A stretch of 53,943 bases of DNA from Akkermansia sp. GTDB lineage: Bacteria; Verrucomicrobiota; Verrucomicrobiia; Verrucomicrobiales; Akkermansiaceae. The notes under the pieces were generated by a model. It was not told the DNA's origin. It saw nothing but the letters and a program-made list of their open reading frames with translations, and made no database searches. A program made the position numbers and the translations under genes. The stretch's first letter is position 1. Every line of letters begins with the position of its first letter. The stretch is taken from contig JAFSEZ010000010.1 in NCBI GenBank assembly GCA_017435505.1, forward strand, positions 1 to 53,943, in the 5' to 3' direction. Shown here in pieces: positions 36,713 to 44,981 of the stretch.

Positions 36713-37828
36713 ATGCTCGCCACCATTTCACCCCTGATTGCCCGCGGTGTTGTGGACAACACACGCTGTGGCATCACCACCCTGCATCTTTGGTGCGTGG
36801 ATGGGGGCGAGCCTCTGGAATACGAGCTACAAGGTAACTGCCGCCGCGACATTGCCGGCTGCCGCGTTGAGTTTACCAACCATGCCGCGGCCGATGCCAT
36901 GGGGAGCGAGCCCGAAATCCTGCGCGACATGCGCCGCCCCGGTCTCTCCATGACCATGGGAGATATCACCCTCTCCCGCCGCTGCCGCGATGCTGATAAC
37001 CGCAAATCGCTCAACAACCAACTCTACATCGAGTTTTTCTCCGGCGGCGAAGTGCGTTTCCTCATCGAGAGCACACATTTCAGCTTCACCACCTCCCTTC
37101 CCCAATGGGATGCCACGTGGGAAGAAGACAACACGCAGCACATGTTCAATATGGAGGCTTTTCGCCACCATATTGTGACCAACGTGAGCAAATTCCGTGG
37201 TCCGGCCATCTCCGGGCTGGGAGATGATTTTCCGCCCTGCACATGGGATACCTGTCTCAACGAAGCAGAGGCCTACATAGCCATCTGCCCCACGGTGTTT
37301 GAGAAGTACGCCCACACCCCCCACGGCAACCTCTCTGCCGCCTATGTACTGGACCGCTTAGAATACCTACAACAGGAAGCCGCAGAAGAAGAAGCTGATT
37401 TACCGCCCGACCCCGACACCGCTCACTTCGGACACGAAGTGTTTGACTTCATCCCGGCAGAGCACCGCGCCATGGTGCAGCGGGGTATGCAGCACCCGCT
37501 CTTTACAGAGACCTCGCGCCTCACTGCCATGGTGCAGGAAAAGCTCATCCCCGCTATCAAGCCCACAGATGCAAACCAAAAAGCGGATTACTTTCTCAAA
37601 AACTACGCCTCTCTGGTATCCAATATCCTTGCAACCATCCTGCTCACCCTGCAAGAGCAATACCCCATGGAGTTGGTAAGCACGCGCAGCGTTTCTCTCT
37701 GCAAGCGCCTTGCCTCTTTGGCAGACTATTGCCGGGTGCTACCCGTCAGCTGCCGCCAATCACTGGCCGATGCCTGCCGCAATCTGGCCTCTCACTTGCA
37801 GGATTACACCACCTCCCTTCATTCCTGA
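36713..37828 (+). CDS. Conserved-looking cytoplasmic protein, unknown function
   Basis: The protein has 371 residues, with no signal peptide and no transmembrane helix, and I recognise no family. The N-terminal 190 residues look beta-rich, with several Trp and Cys. About residues 215-250 are very acidic (EEAEEEADLPPDPDTAHFG). The C-terminal half is helical and Leu/Ala-rich with scattered Cys (about 290-371). It lies 11 nt after leuD and 29 nt before the DeoR regulator, so it is probably in one transcript with leuCD, although nothing in it suggests leucine metabolism. The leader is GATTCCCACCACC. Confidence 0.7.
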   Translation: MLATISPLIARGVVDNTRCGITTLHLWCVDGGEPLEYELQGNCRRDIAGCRVEFTNHAAADAMGSEPEILRDMRRPGLSMTMGDITLSRRCRDADNRKSLNNQLYIEFFSGGEVRFLIESTHFSFTTSLPQWDATWEEDNTQHMFNMEAFRHHIVTNVSKFRGPAISGLGDDFPPCTWDTCLNEAEAYIAICPTVFEKYAHTPHGNLSAAYVLDRLEYLQQEAAEEEADLPPDPDTAHFGHEVFDFIPAEHRAMVQRGMQHPLFTETSRLTAMVQEKLIPAIKPTDANQKADYFLKNYASLVSNILATILLTLQEQYPMELVSTRSVSLCKRLASLADYCRVLPVSCRQSLADACRNLASHLQDYTTSLHS

Positions 37829-37857
37829 ATTGCACTTTTGCCCCCACCGCTATCCCC

Positions 37858-38619
37858 ATGTACATGGCTCATGAGCGCAGACGCTACATCCTGCGTCTTC
37901 TGGAGCAGCGAAAACACATTCGCTCCAGTACGCTGGCTCAGGAATTAGGAGTCACGGATGAAACCATACGCACCGATTTGGTTGCCCTCCAACAACGCGG
38001 TCTCCTCCAACGAGTGCACGGGGGTGCTCGCTACACGCCACCCACGGCGCACAACCCCGAATGCATCTCCCAGCGTCTTGATAGCCAGTTGGCGCAACTC
38101 GTTATCCCCCACATCCCACCCCATGCCCGTGTGTACTTGGAGCCGGGCATCATCAGCCTGGCCATCATTGCCCACTTGGGAGAACACCCCTGCACCATCG
38201 TCACCAATTCGCCGGACATCATGCGCGCCATGGCACCTCCGGCTCTGCCCCAAGAGCTCATCTGCACAGGCGGGACTCTCATCAAAAAAGAAAAACTGCT
38301 GGAGAATAAAGTCGCCCGGCAAAATCTGGCGGTGGATGTTGCCATCCTCAGCCCCCACGCCGTCACCCCCACCCACATATCCTACCGCACCCCCCTGCGG
38401 GCACTTTGGGCGCAGGCCGCCATCATGGCAGCGCAACTCACCCTCATCGCAGTCCCTTCTCAGAAGCTCGGTCAACAAGCTGAATGCAGCATACCCTGCA
38501 CCCCAAATCTCCTCATCACAGAGGACCATTTACCCCCGGAGTTTCACAGCACCCCCGTGCAGACAGTTCCATACATCTCTCCGGATTCCTTTACCGCAGG
38601 AGATGCTTTCGACTATTGA
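37858..38619 (+). CDS. DeoR/GlpR-family transcriptional regulator
   Basis: The protein has 253 residues. The N-terminal winged helix-turn-helix (residues 7-60, RRRYILRLLEQRKHIRSSTL then ELGVTDETIRTDL, ending VHGGA) is the DeoR signature. The C-terminal DeoR sensor domain (about 75-235), with a ribose-5-phosphate-isomerase-like fold, has FLxPG-like and CTGG segments (LICTGGTLIKKE) and would bind a sugar phosphate. Start choice: ATG 37858, or 37864 two codons on; the open frame upstream overlaps the previous gene. It may control sugar-use genes nearby such as the NahK-like kinase. This is inference. Confidence 0.88.
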   Translation: MYMAHERRRYILRLLEQRKHIRSSTLAQELGVTDETIRTDLVALQQRGLLQRVHGGARYTPPTAHNPECISQRLDSQLAQLVIPHIPPHARVYLEPGIISLAIIAHLGEHPCTIVTNSPDIMRAMAPPALPQELICTGGTLIKKEKLLENKVARQNLAVDVAILSPHAVTPTHISYRTPLRALWAQAAIMAAQLTLIAVPSQKLGQQAECSIPCTPNLLITEDHLPPEFHSTPVQTVPYISPDSFTAGDAFDY

Positions 38620-38671
38620 ATCTCAGGCACCTTTTTTTCGCAAGCTTGCTTCTCTTCCACTTATTTTCTGC

Positions 38672-38700
38672 TTGGCATCTGTAGGCATACTTGCTATAAT
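38672..38700 (+). promoter_or_regulatory. Promoter for the 38729 gene
   Basis: A -35 TTGGCA (38672-38677), a 17-nt spacer and a consensus -10 TATAAT (38695-38700) lie 28 nt before ATG 38729. Confidence 0.75.
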
Positions 38701-38728
38701 TGCGGGAGCGAAAACGCAATCCTTTATC

Positions 38729-39511
38729 ATGACTCGTAAGATTATTTCCCTGCTCGCAGCCGCTTTCCTGGCTTTCGTCCCTGCCAACGCACAATCTTCC
38801 CGCGCCGCCGCGGCAGAGGCAGCAGCGCCCAAGACCGGCATCCGTTTCGTGGTGTGCTCTCCCACCAATGCCAAACTTCCTTCCCCCCTCTACTACCAAA
38901 CGGGCAAGGAATTTAAACCTGTGCGCATCGGCGGCCGCACCCCCAGCCCACGCATCAAACCCATTGGTGGCAAAGTCTGCTTCTGGGATCAAGACCCGTC
39001 TGCCTCTGCGGAAGATGATAAAGGTAAGGGAAAAGGCAAAGCCAGCGGCACGCCCGACATTCCCCCCACCATGACGGTTGAAATCCCCGCTTCTGTCGGT
39101 TCCAAGGCTCTCTGCATCGTCGTTCCGGGCGAAAAGCCGTCCCAATCACAAACGTTCTTCATGAGCGAGAGCGAATTCCCGGCTCGGGGCATTCACCTCA
39201 TCAACTTCTCATCCGCACCGCTGCAGATGGTTACCTCCCAAAAAGGCGACTTCTCTGACAAGAAAGCTTCCACCATTCACCCATTTAAGCGCAGCGAAGG
39301 TATCAGCAAAAGCAACTCTTGGTCCTACAGCGGCGAAAATGGTGAAATTGTAGCCTACATGCTCAATGCCAAACAACCCGGGGAAAAGGAACTCAAGCGC
39401 ATCAAAATGTCCAAGTTCATCGTTTCCAATCGTCAGGCCCAGATTACCATTGTGGTCAAAGCCCCCAACAGCGAGGCTCTCCGCATGCTCAGCATCCAGC
39501 TGACAGACTGA
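38729..39511 (+). CDS. Secreted protein of unknown function
   Basis: The protein has 260 residues and no recognised family. The signal peptide MTRKIISLLAAAFLAFVPANAQ is cleaved near residue 21. The mature part starts with an Ala-rich linker, then a beta-rich region with a GKGKGKASG stretch (about residue 98), and SQTFFMSESEFPARGIHLIN and similar segments typical of small periplasmic beta domains. The same frame is open upstream to 37958, but that part overlaps the DeoR gene and the promoter, so the start is 38729. The NahK-like kinase follows after 59 nt and may be co-transcribed. Confidence 0.8.
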   Translation: MTRKIISLLAAAFLAFVPANAQSSRAAAAEAAAPKTGIRFVVCSPTNAKLPSPLYYQTGKEFKPVRIGGRTPSPRIKPIGGKVCFWDQDPSASAEDDKGKGKGKASGTPDIPPTMTVEIPASVGSKALCIVVPGEKPSQSQTFFMSESEFPARGIHLINFSSAPLQMVTSQKGDFSDKKASTIHPFKRSEGISKSNSWSYSGENGEIVAYMLNAKQPGEKELKRIKMSKFIVSNRQAQITIVVKAPNSEALRMLSIQLTD

Positions 39512-39570
39512 TGTAACGATACACGCACCCATCGGCCGATTGATTTGTAACCTCTCACCACCCTCTCACC

Positions 39571-40725
39571 ATGTCGGCGAAAAAAGTAAGCAAAGGACCT
39601 ACTGCAGAACGCATTGCCCACATCGGAGACCAATTTGCCATCAACGGCGAGTTCCTATACGGCGAAGAACTGCGCAACGGGCACATCAACACCACCTACC
39701 GCGCATGTTACCGCACAGATGACGGGCGCGAGGAACGCTATATTCTCCAGCGCATCAACGACTACGTTTTCAAAGACCCCGCTCTGGTCATGAAAAACGT
39801 AGAAAAAGTCACCCGCCACATCACGTGGAAAATTTTGCGCTGTCGCCGCGATGCAGCCGGCCAAACCCTCACCCTCTACCCGGCACGAGGAGGGCGCAGC
39901 TACATCAACCTGCCGGAGGAAGGCGGCATGTGGCGCTGCTACAACAACATCGAGGGCACCCATACCTACGATGTGGTGGAAAACACCCGCCAAGCTTACC
40001 AAGCCGGCTTCGCCTTCGGTTCCTTCCAAGAACTCATCTCCGACATGAATCCGGATGACATCCGCGAATCTATCCCGGATTTCCACAACACGCCCAAGCG
40101 CTACGAGGCATTGCTTGCCAGCGTGCAGGCAGACCCCATGGGGCGCGTCAAACATTGCGCTGCGGAATTAGAACTACTCCGCGAATGGGCTCCCCAACTG
40201 AACAAACTTGTTGATTTACAGCAAAAAGGCAAGTTACCCACCCGCATCACCCACAACGACACCAAAATCAACAACGTGATGCTGGACGAAGAAACAGATT
40301 GTGCTGTCTGTGTCATTGATTTGGATACCGTCATGCCCGGTCTTGTGCTCTATGATTTTGGCGATATGGTGCGCACGGCAACCTGTATCGCAGAGGAAGA
40401 TGAGGAAGACCTCTCCAAGGTCAGCCTACAAATGCCTTTCTTTGAATCACTGGCAGAAGGTTACTTGGATGCGGCTCACTCTTTCCTCACCAAGGAGGAA
40501 ATTGATTTGCTTGCCTTCTCCGGCTGGCTCATCACCACGGAAATCGGCATCCGCTTCCTCACCGACTACATTGATGGCGACAAATACTTCCGTGTGGAGC
40601 GCCCGGAGCACAACCTCATCCGCGCACGCAACCAATTTGCATTGGCCAAGAGCATCCTGAGCAATCTCCCACGCATGGAGAAACACATCCGCAAGCTCGT
40701 CAAATCATACCGCAACCGCAAGTAA
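39571..40725 (+). CDS. APH-family sugar kinase, N-acetylhexosamine 1-kinase-like
   Basis: The protein has 384 residues. It has the aminoglycoside phosphotransferase/choline kinase fold. The catalytic loop THNDTKINNVML (about residue 227) and the Mg-binding VIDLDTVMPGLVLYDFGD (about residue 248) match bifidobacterial NahK, which phosphorylates GlcNAc or GalNAc at C1 in the mucin-sugar salvage route. An N-terminal ATP-binding lobe carries ILQRIND. It sits near a DeoR regulator, and the window also encodes a secreted GH84 hexosaminidase, so amino-sugar salvage is plausible. Other APH-type kinases of unknown substrate are the alternative. Confidence 0.75.
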   Translation: MSAKKVSKGPTAERIAHIGDQFAINGEFLYGEELRNGHINTTYRACYRTDDGREERYILQRINDYVFKDPALVMKNVEKVTRHITWKILRCRRDAAGQTLTLYPARGGRSYINLPEEGGMWRCYNNIEGTHTYDVVENTRQAYQAGFAFGSFQELISDMNPDDIRESIPDFHNTPKRYEALLASVQADPMGRVKHCAAELELLREWAPQLNKLVDLQQKGKLPTRITHNDTKINNVMLDEETDCAVCVIDLDTVMPGLVLYDFGDMVRTATCIAEEDEEDLSKVSLQMPFFESLAEGYLDAAHSFLTKEEIDLLAFSGWLITTEIGIRFLTDYIDGDKYFRVERPEHNLIRARNQFALAKSILSNLPRMEKHIRKLVKSYRNRK

Positions 40726-40740
40726 GCGCACCCTCACGGC

Positions 40741-41805
40741 ATGCATCGTCTCTCCGGGCTCTTTCTGACAGTGCTCGCCATGGTGGCGCTGGCTGTTTCC
40801 GGCATCTGCCCGGCAGATGATCGTGTGCCCAAACTCAAAGACCCGCCACCGGCCACACGCCGGCAATTTGAGAAGCTGTTTCCGCACGCGATACATTACC
40901 CTGATAAATGGTATTACACACTCATCATCAATGGCTCATCTGCTATTGTTTTGCATGATGAGCAAGATTATATCGCAGCAGCCATCATCCTTACCCAAGC
41001 AAAGCGCAACGCCGAAAAACTGGCCGAGGTTCTGCACATGAGCTACGACATGACGCGTACAGAGCGCGGCAAGCGCTTTCACCATGCCATCATATACAAT
41101 GATCGCGCCTTGTACCGCGATTGGCCGGGTGTTCAATCCGAATACACCACAAAACGTGCATACAATCCTTCTAAGGAGCTTCGACCTTCATTCACCATCC
41201 TTGGCAGCTTAGCCGGCATCCTCCGCAACACGGATTTTCTGTTTTATGATTGGAACAGGCGTGGTATCGCCTTTACAAATCAGGCGCAAACAGACAAGGT
41301 TTTCGTCTCTGCCCACAACCCCCAATCCCCCATCGTCCATTTCCAAACAGAAGATACATTTAAAGGCATCTCATCGATTTTCCCCTATTATTTACCAACA
41401 TTTTACCAAGCACAAACAAAAGAAAGCAAAGCCCTTGTACGCCTTTCAGGGCTGCAGCAAATTAAACGATACCAACGATTCAATTCTAACGATAAGTTAG
41501 CTATCGGCACATGCAAAGACGGTACGGAAGCCATAGGCTGGCTATCCCGCAAATACCCGCTCGACAGAATCCCACCCAGCGCCCCCAAAGCTTTCCCCAA
41601 AAAGCGTTCAGAGTGGCCCACCATCACCCTCGCTGAACTGCAACAAGAGAAAGACAAAGCCGCATCTGCCGAAGAAAAAGATGAACCGCCCGCCGCTACC
41701 TTAAATCATACCACGGACACCCCGGAAAAGAAGAAGGTGATTCATCTGCCTCTCACACCGAAAGAAGCCTTGGATGCCTATCTGAAACACTTGCAATCAT
41801 TCTAA
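40741..41805 (+). CDS. Secreted protein, tandem paralogue 1
   Basis: The protein has 354 residues and no recognised family. It has a signal peptide (residues 1-25, MHRLSGLFLTVLAMVALAVSG). It is clearly homologous to the next gene: FEKLFPHAIHYPDKWYYTL aligns with FEQRFPKAIKYKRHGYYTV, and IILTQAKRNAEKLAEVLHMSY with IVLTGAKDNAAKFAEALNMSY. The C-terminus TPKEALDAYLKHLQSF also matches that of its partner, after a low-complexity Lys/Glu/Pro linker. It lies 15 nt after the kinase gene. The 41200-41500 part is AT-rich. Function unknown; a periplasmic or surface role is inferred. Confidence 0.8.
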   Translation: MHRLSGLFLTVLAMVALAVSGICPADDRVPKLKDPPPATRRQFEKLFPHAIHYPDKWYYTLIINGSSAIVLHDEQDYIAAAIILTQAKRNAEKLAEVLHMSYDMTRTERGKRFHHAIIYNDRALYRDWPGVQSEYTTKRAYNPSKELRPSFTILGSLAGILRNTDFLFYDWNRRGIAFTNQAQTDKVFVSAHNPQSPIVHFQTEDTFKGISSIFPYYLPTFYQAQTKESKALVRLSGLQQIKRYQRFNSNDKLAIGTCKDGTEAIGWLSRKYPLDRIPPSAPKAFPKKRSEWPTITLAELQQEKDKAASAEEKDEPPAATLNHTTDTPEKKKVIHLPLTPKEALDAYLKHLQSF

Positions 41806-41816
41806 CGACATTTGTC

Positions 41817-42809
41817 ATGAACTTTCCTCTCAGGAGCCTTCTCTTGCCCGCTATCGTAGCGGTGGCTACATGCTCTGTATGCCGGGCACAAGATCCCATG
41901 CCCATCACCTGCGAGGAATTTGAGCAACGCTTCCCGAAAGCCATTAAATACAAGCGCCACGGCTACTATACCGTACGCGTCCCCGGCTCCGCTGCTGTCT
42001 GCTTCTTCAACGAACGCAAGCAACTTTCGTTTGCCATTGTCCTCACCGGAGCCAAAGACAACGCCGCCAAATTTGCAGAAGCGCTCAACATGAGCTACAA
42101 CCCGGAAGCCACCATCCCGGATTCCCGGCAAAGAACCGTACTCTTATACAACAAGCGGGCTCTCCCCTACCTCAAGGGAGCTTCACAATCCGGCGCGGAT
42201 TTACCCTGCTCCAACACGTTCATGATTGCGGCTCTCCTCCAGCGGGGCAACGATGAAGACCGCCAATGCCGATTTGTAAACTGGGCAACGCGCGGGATTA
42301 CATTCCGTTTCTCTCACCGGCGCTACGGTGAATCCAACATCGTTTTTTCGCCGTCAAATAATCTGATAACACGCGTGCATCTCTACCCCAAGCAAGATAG
42401 CGATAATTCCTATTACATCCTCAGACAATTTTGCAAGGACGTATTCAATGGCAGAGATTTGTTCCACCCGACGCGAGAACAACAGTCAGAGATGAAAAGG
42501 GACTACGACCTCGCGCATGTCTACGCAACAAGTACTTTTGAGAAACATATCTTGGGTAAAATTAAGCAGGGCAAGTACGTCATTGGCGAACCGAATCCCA
42601 AGCTCAGCATTTTACTTTCTCCGCGCCCCGCTCGCCTGCCCGATGAGGAGTCGGCCTGGCCCACCCTCCCACAACAGCCTATTGAGCAAACTCCGCCACC
42701 CCAAGAGAAGACACAAGAGCCCCCGGAGCAAGGTGCGGTGAATACCCCGCCTTCCCCCCTCCAAGCAATCAAACTATACTTAGAACATCTCAACAGCATG
42801 TTTCAATGA
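41817..42809 (+). CDS. Secreted protein, tandem paralogue 2
   Basis: The protein has 330 residues. The signal peptide MNFPLRSLLLPAIVAVATCS is cleaved near CRAQ (residues 22-25). The first 80 mature residues are the conserved part shared with paralogue 1 (FPKAIKYKRHGYYTV, VLTGAKDNAAKFAEALNMSY). The middle is diverged. The end is a Pro/Gln/Glu-rich linker followed by SPLQAIKLYLEHLNSMF, the same closing helix as in its partner. This conserved terminal helix after a flexible linker could be a docking or sorting element. It lies 11 nt after paralogue 1, and a strong terminator follows. Confidence 0.8.
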   Translation: MNFPLRSLLLPAIVAVATCSVCRAQDPMPITCEEFEQRFPKAIKYKRHGYYTVRVPGSAAVCFFNERKQLSFAIVLTGAKDNAAKFAEALNMSYNPEATIPDSRQRTVLLYNKRALPYLKGASQSGADLPCSNTFMIAALLQRGNDEDRQCRFVNWATRGITFRFSHRRYGESNIVFSPSNNLITRVHLYPKQDSDNSYYILRQFCKDVFNGRDLFHPTREQQSEMKRDYDLAHVYATSTFEKHILGKIKQGKYVIGEPNPKLSILLSPRPARLPDEESAWPTLPQQPIEQTPPPQEKTQEPPEQGAVNTPPSPLQAIKLYLEHLNSMFQ

Positions 42810-42817
42810 AACACCGA

Positions 42818-42854
42818 AAACGCCCGCCGAATCCAACAAATTCGGCGGGCGTTT
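42818..42854. terminator. Bidirectional terminator between the paralogue pair and tkt
   Basis: A perfect 14-bp stem (42818-42831 with 42841-42854) with AAA/TTT edges and a 9-nt loop serves both convergent genes. Confidence 0.9.
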
Positions 42855-42875
42855 CAAATGTTTTGTATGCGCTGC

Positions 42876-44885
42876 TTAGATGGCGTTGGCGTGAGCCACG
42901 ATATTCTCTACGTTCATGCCCAAATCGTGCAGCACCACATCGCCGGGGGCGGAGAAGCCAAAATCATCAATAGAGATGATAGCGCCCTGCGGGCTCACGT
43001 AGCGATACCAGAGGTCGGATTTACCGGCCTCTACAGCCACGCGGCGTACGCAAGCGGCCGGCAGCACGCTCTCGCGGTATTCGGCGCTCTGGCGGTTGAA
43101 ACGCCACATAGAGGGCATAGACACCACACGGACATCCGGGCCAAGCTGCTTGGCGGCCTCCAAGGCAAGATAAACCTCGGAACCGGAGGCAATAATGATA
43201 CGGCCGGGCTGCTCCGTCTGCTCCTTGAGCGCAATATATGCACCCTTGAGCGTACCTTCGCGGCGCATTTCGGCGCTCATATCGGGTACGGAAGCGGTGA
43301 GACTGGGAACGTTCTGGCGGGTCAGAATGAGGGCGGTAGGGCCATTGTTGCGCTCCATGGCGCACAGCCAGGCACCGGCGGCTTCCTCCTCATCGGCAGG
43401 GCGCACCACATCCAAATTAGGGATGACACGCAGGCCTGTCACCGTCTCCACCGGCTGGTGGGTGGGGCCATCTTCGCCCACGGCTACGGAATCGTGCGTG
43501 AGCACGTAGGTCACAGGCAGGTGAGAAAGAGCTGCCACGCGGATGGAAGCACGCATGTAGTCCACAAACACACAGAAAGTACCGGCCGATACACGGAAGA
43601 GGCCATCATAAGCCATGCCGTTGCAGATGGCTGCCATAGCGTGCTCGCGGATGCCGAACCAGAAATTGCGCCCGGCGTAGTTCTTGGCAGAGAAGTCACC
43701 GCCGTTTTTGAGGTAGTTCTTGTTGGAGGAGAAAAGGTCTGCACTGGTGGAGAGGAAAGCGGGGCAAGCATCTGCCAGAGCGTTTTCTGCTTCGGCACCA
43801 GAAGCGCGGGTGGCAAGCTTGGCACCTGCGGCAAAAGCGGGAATCATCTTGCTCCCCTTCTCAGGATTTAACCCATTGGCGGCCAAATCAATACCGCCAT
43901 CCAGCTCAGCTGCCTTGTCGGGGTTGGCGGCACGCCAAGCCTCATACACGGTCTTCCACTCAGCGTAGGTGGCCTCTCGCTCAGCTTTCAGGCCGGCCAT
44001 GTAAGCGCGCACCTCGTCAGACACGTAGTAGCGTTGGTCGGTGGGCAAGCCCCAGTTGGCATGAGCCTCGGCCCACAGCTTGGCACCACCCTCGCCGTGG
44101 CCCTTGGTTGTACCCTCAAATCCGGGCACACCCTTGGCAATCACCGTGTTGGCGATGATGAGTTTGGGGCGGCCATTCTTCTCCAATCGAGCGGCGCGCA
44201 CAGCGTTTTCCACCTGCTCCAGGCAGTTGCCGTCAATGCTCACAGCATCCCACCCCTGAGCGCGGAAGCATGCAGCAATGTCATCCACCTGCGTCACTTC
44301 CAGCGGGGCATCCAAGGTGATGCCGTTGGCATCGTAAATGAGGATGAGGTTATCCAACTTAAGCGTACCGGCAATAGCGGCCGCCTCGCGGGAAATGCCT
44401 TCTTGAATACAGCCATCCCCTGCCAAACAGAAAACGGTCTGGTTGAAAATCTCGTGCTCAGGCGTGTTGTAACGAGCCGCAGCATGCTTGGCAGAAATGG
44501 CAAAGCCCACCGCATTGGCAATACCCTGCCCCAGCGGCCCTGTGGTGCATTCCACACCGGGACAACAATTAATTTCGGGGTGACCGGGAGTGCGCGCACC
44601 CTTGGAGCGGAATGCCTTCACATCGTCCATGGTCACATCATAACCACTCAGATGCAACCATGCATACAAGAACATGGAACCATGCCCACCGGAAAGCACA
44701 AAGCGGTCGCGGTTGAGCCAGCGAGGCTCCGAGGGGTTGATATTGAGCAGATTGCCGTAAAGCACAGCACCAATTTCTGCACAGCCGAGCGGTAAGCCCA
44801 TGTGGCCGGATGCCTTGTCGAAAATTGCGTCGATGGCAAGTCCCCTGGCCTCATTGGCCGCTTTCTGAAGAATCTCCGTGTTCAT
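42876..44885 (-). CDS. tkt: Transketolase
   Basis: The protein has 669 residues, full length. It transfers two-carbon ketol units between sugar phosphates in the non-oxidative pentose phosphate pathway, with thiamine diphosphate. The N-terminal PP domain has SGHMGLPLGCAEI, LSGGHGSMFLYAWL, and GDGCIQEGISREAAAIAG leading to DANGITLD. The Pyr domain has FGIREHAMAAICNGMA (catalytic Glu) and HDSVAVGEDGPTHQP (conserved His). The C-terminal domain (about 530-669) is intact. The TATAGT-type promoter lies 14 nt before the ATG. Confidence 0.96.
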   Translation of the reverse strand: MNTEILQKAANEARGLAIDAIFDKASGHMGLPLGCAEIGAVLYGNLLNINPSEPRWLNRDRFVLSGGHGSMFLYAWLHLSGYDVTMDDVKAFRSKGARTPGHPEINCCPGVECTTGPLGQGIANAVGFAISAKHAAARYNTPEHEIFNQTVFCLAGDGCIQEGISREAAAIAGTLKLDNLILIYDANGITLDAPLEVTQVDDIAACFRAQGWDAVSIDGNCLEQVENAVRAARLEKNGRPKLIIANTVIAKGVPGFEGTTKGHGEGGAKLWAEAHANWGLPTDQRYYVSDEVRAYMAGLKAEREATYAEWKTVYEAWRAANPDKAAELDGGIDLAANGLNPEKGSKMIPAFAAGAKLATRASGAEAENALADACPAFLSTSADLFSSNKNYLKNGGDFSAKNYAGRNFWFGIREHAMAAICNGMAYDGLFRVSAGTFCVFVDYMRASIRVAALSHLPVTYVLTHDSVAVGEDGPTHQPVETVTGLRVIPNLDVVRPADEEEAAGAWLCAMERNNGPTALILTRQNVPSLTASVPDMSAEMRREGTLKGAYIALKEQTEQPGRIIIASGSEVYLALEAAKQLGPDVRVVSMPSMWRFNRQSAEYRESVLPAACVRRVAVEAGKSDLWYRYVSPQGAIISIDDFGFSAPGDVVLHDLGMNVENIVAHANAI

Positions 44886-44899
44886 GCGGATTGTAGCTT

Positions 44900-44928
44900 A
44901 CTATATTGTATGTCTTTTGTAAAGGCAA
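44900..44928 (-). promoter_or_regulatory. tkt promoter
   Basis: On the minus strand a -35 TTGCCT (44923-44928), a 17-nt spacer and a -10 TATAGT (44900-44905) lie 14 nt before the ATG, giving a very short leader. Confidence 0.6.
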
Positions 44929-44981
44929 AAGCCCCATAGAATCACGTTTATGAGCACTGAAAACGGCACTTTTTGCCCGCC

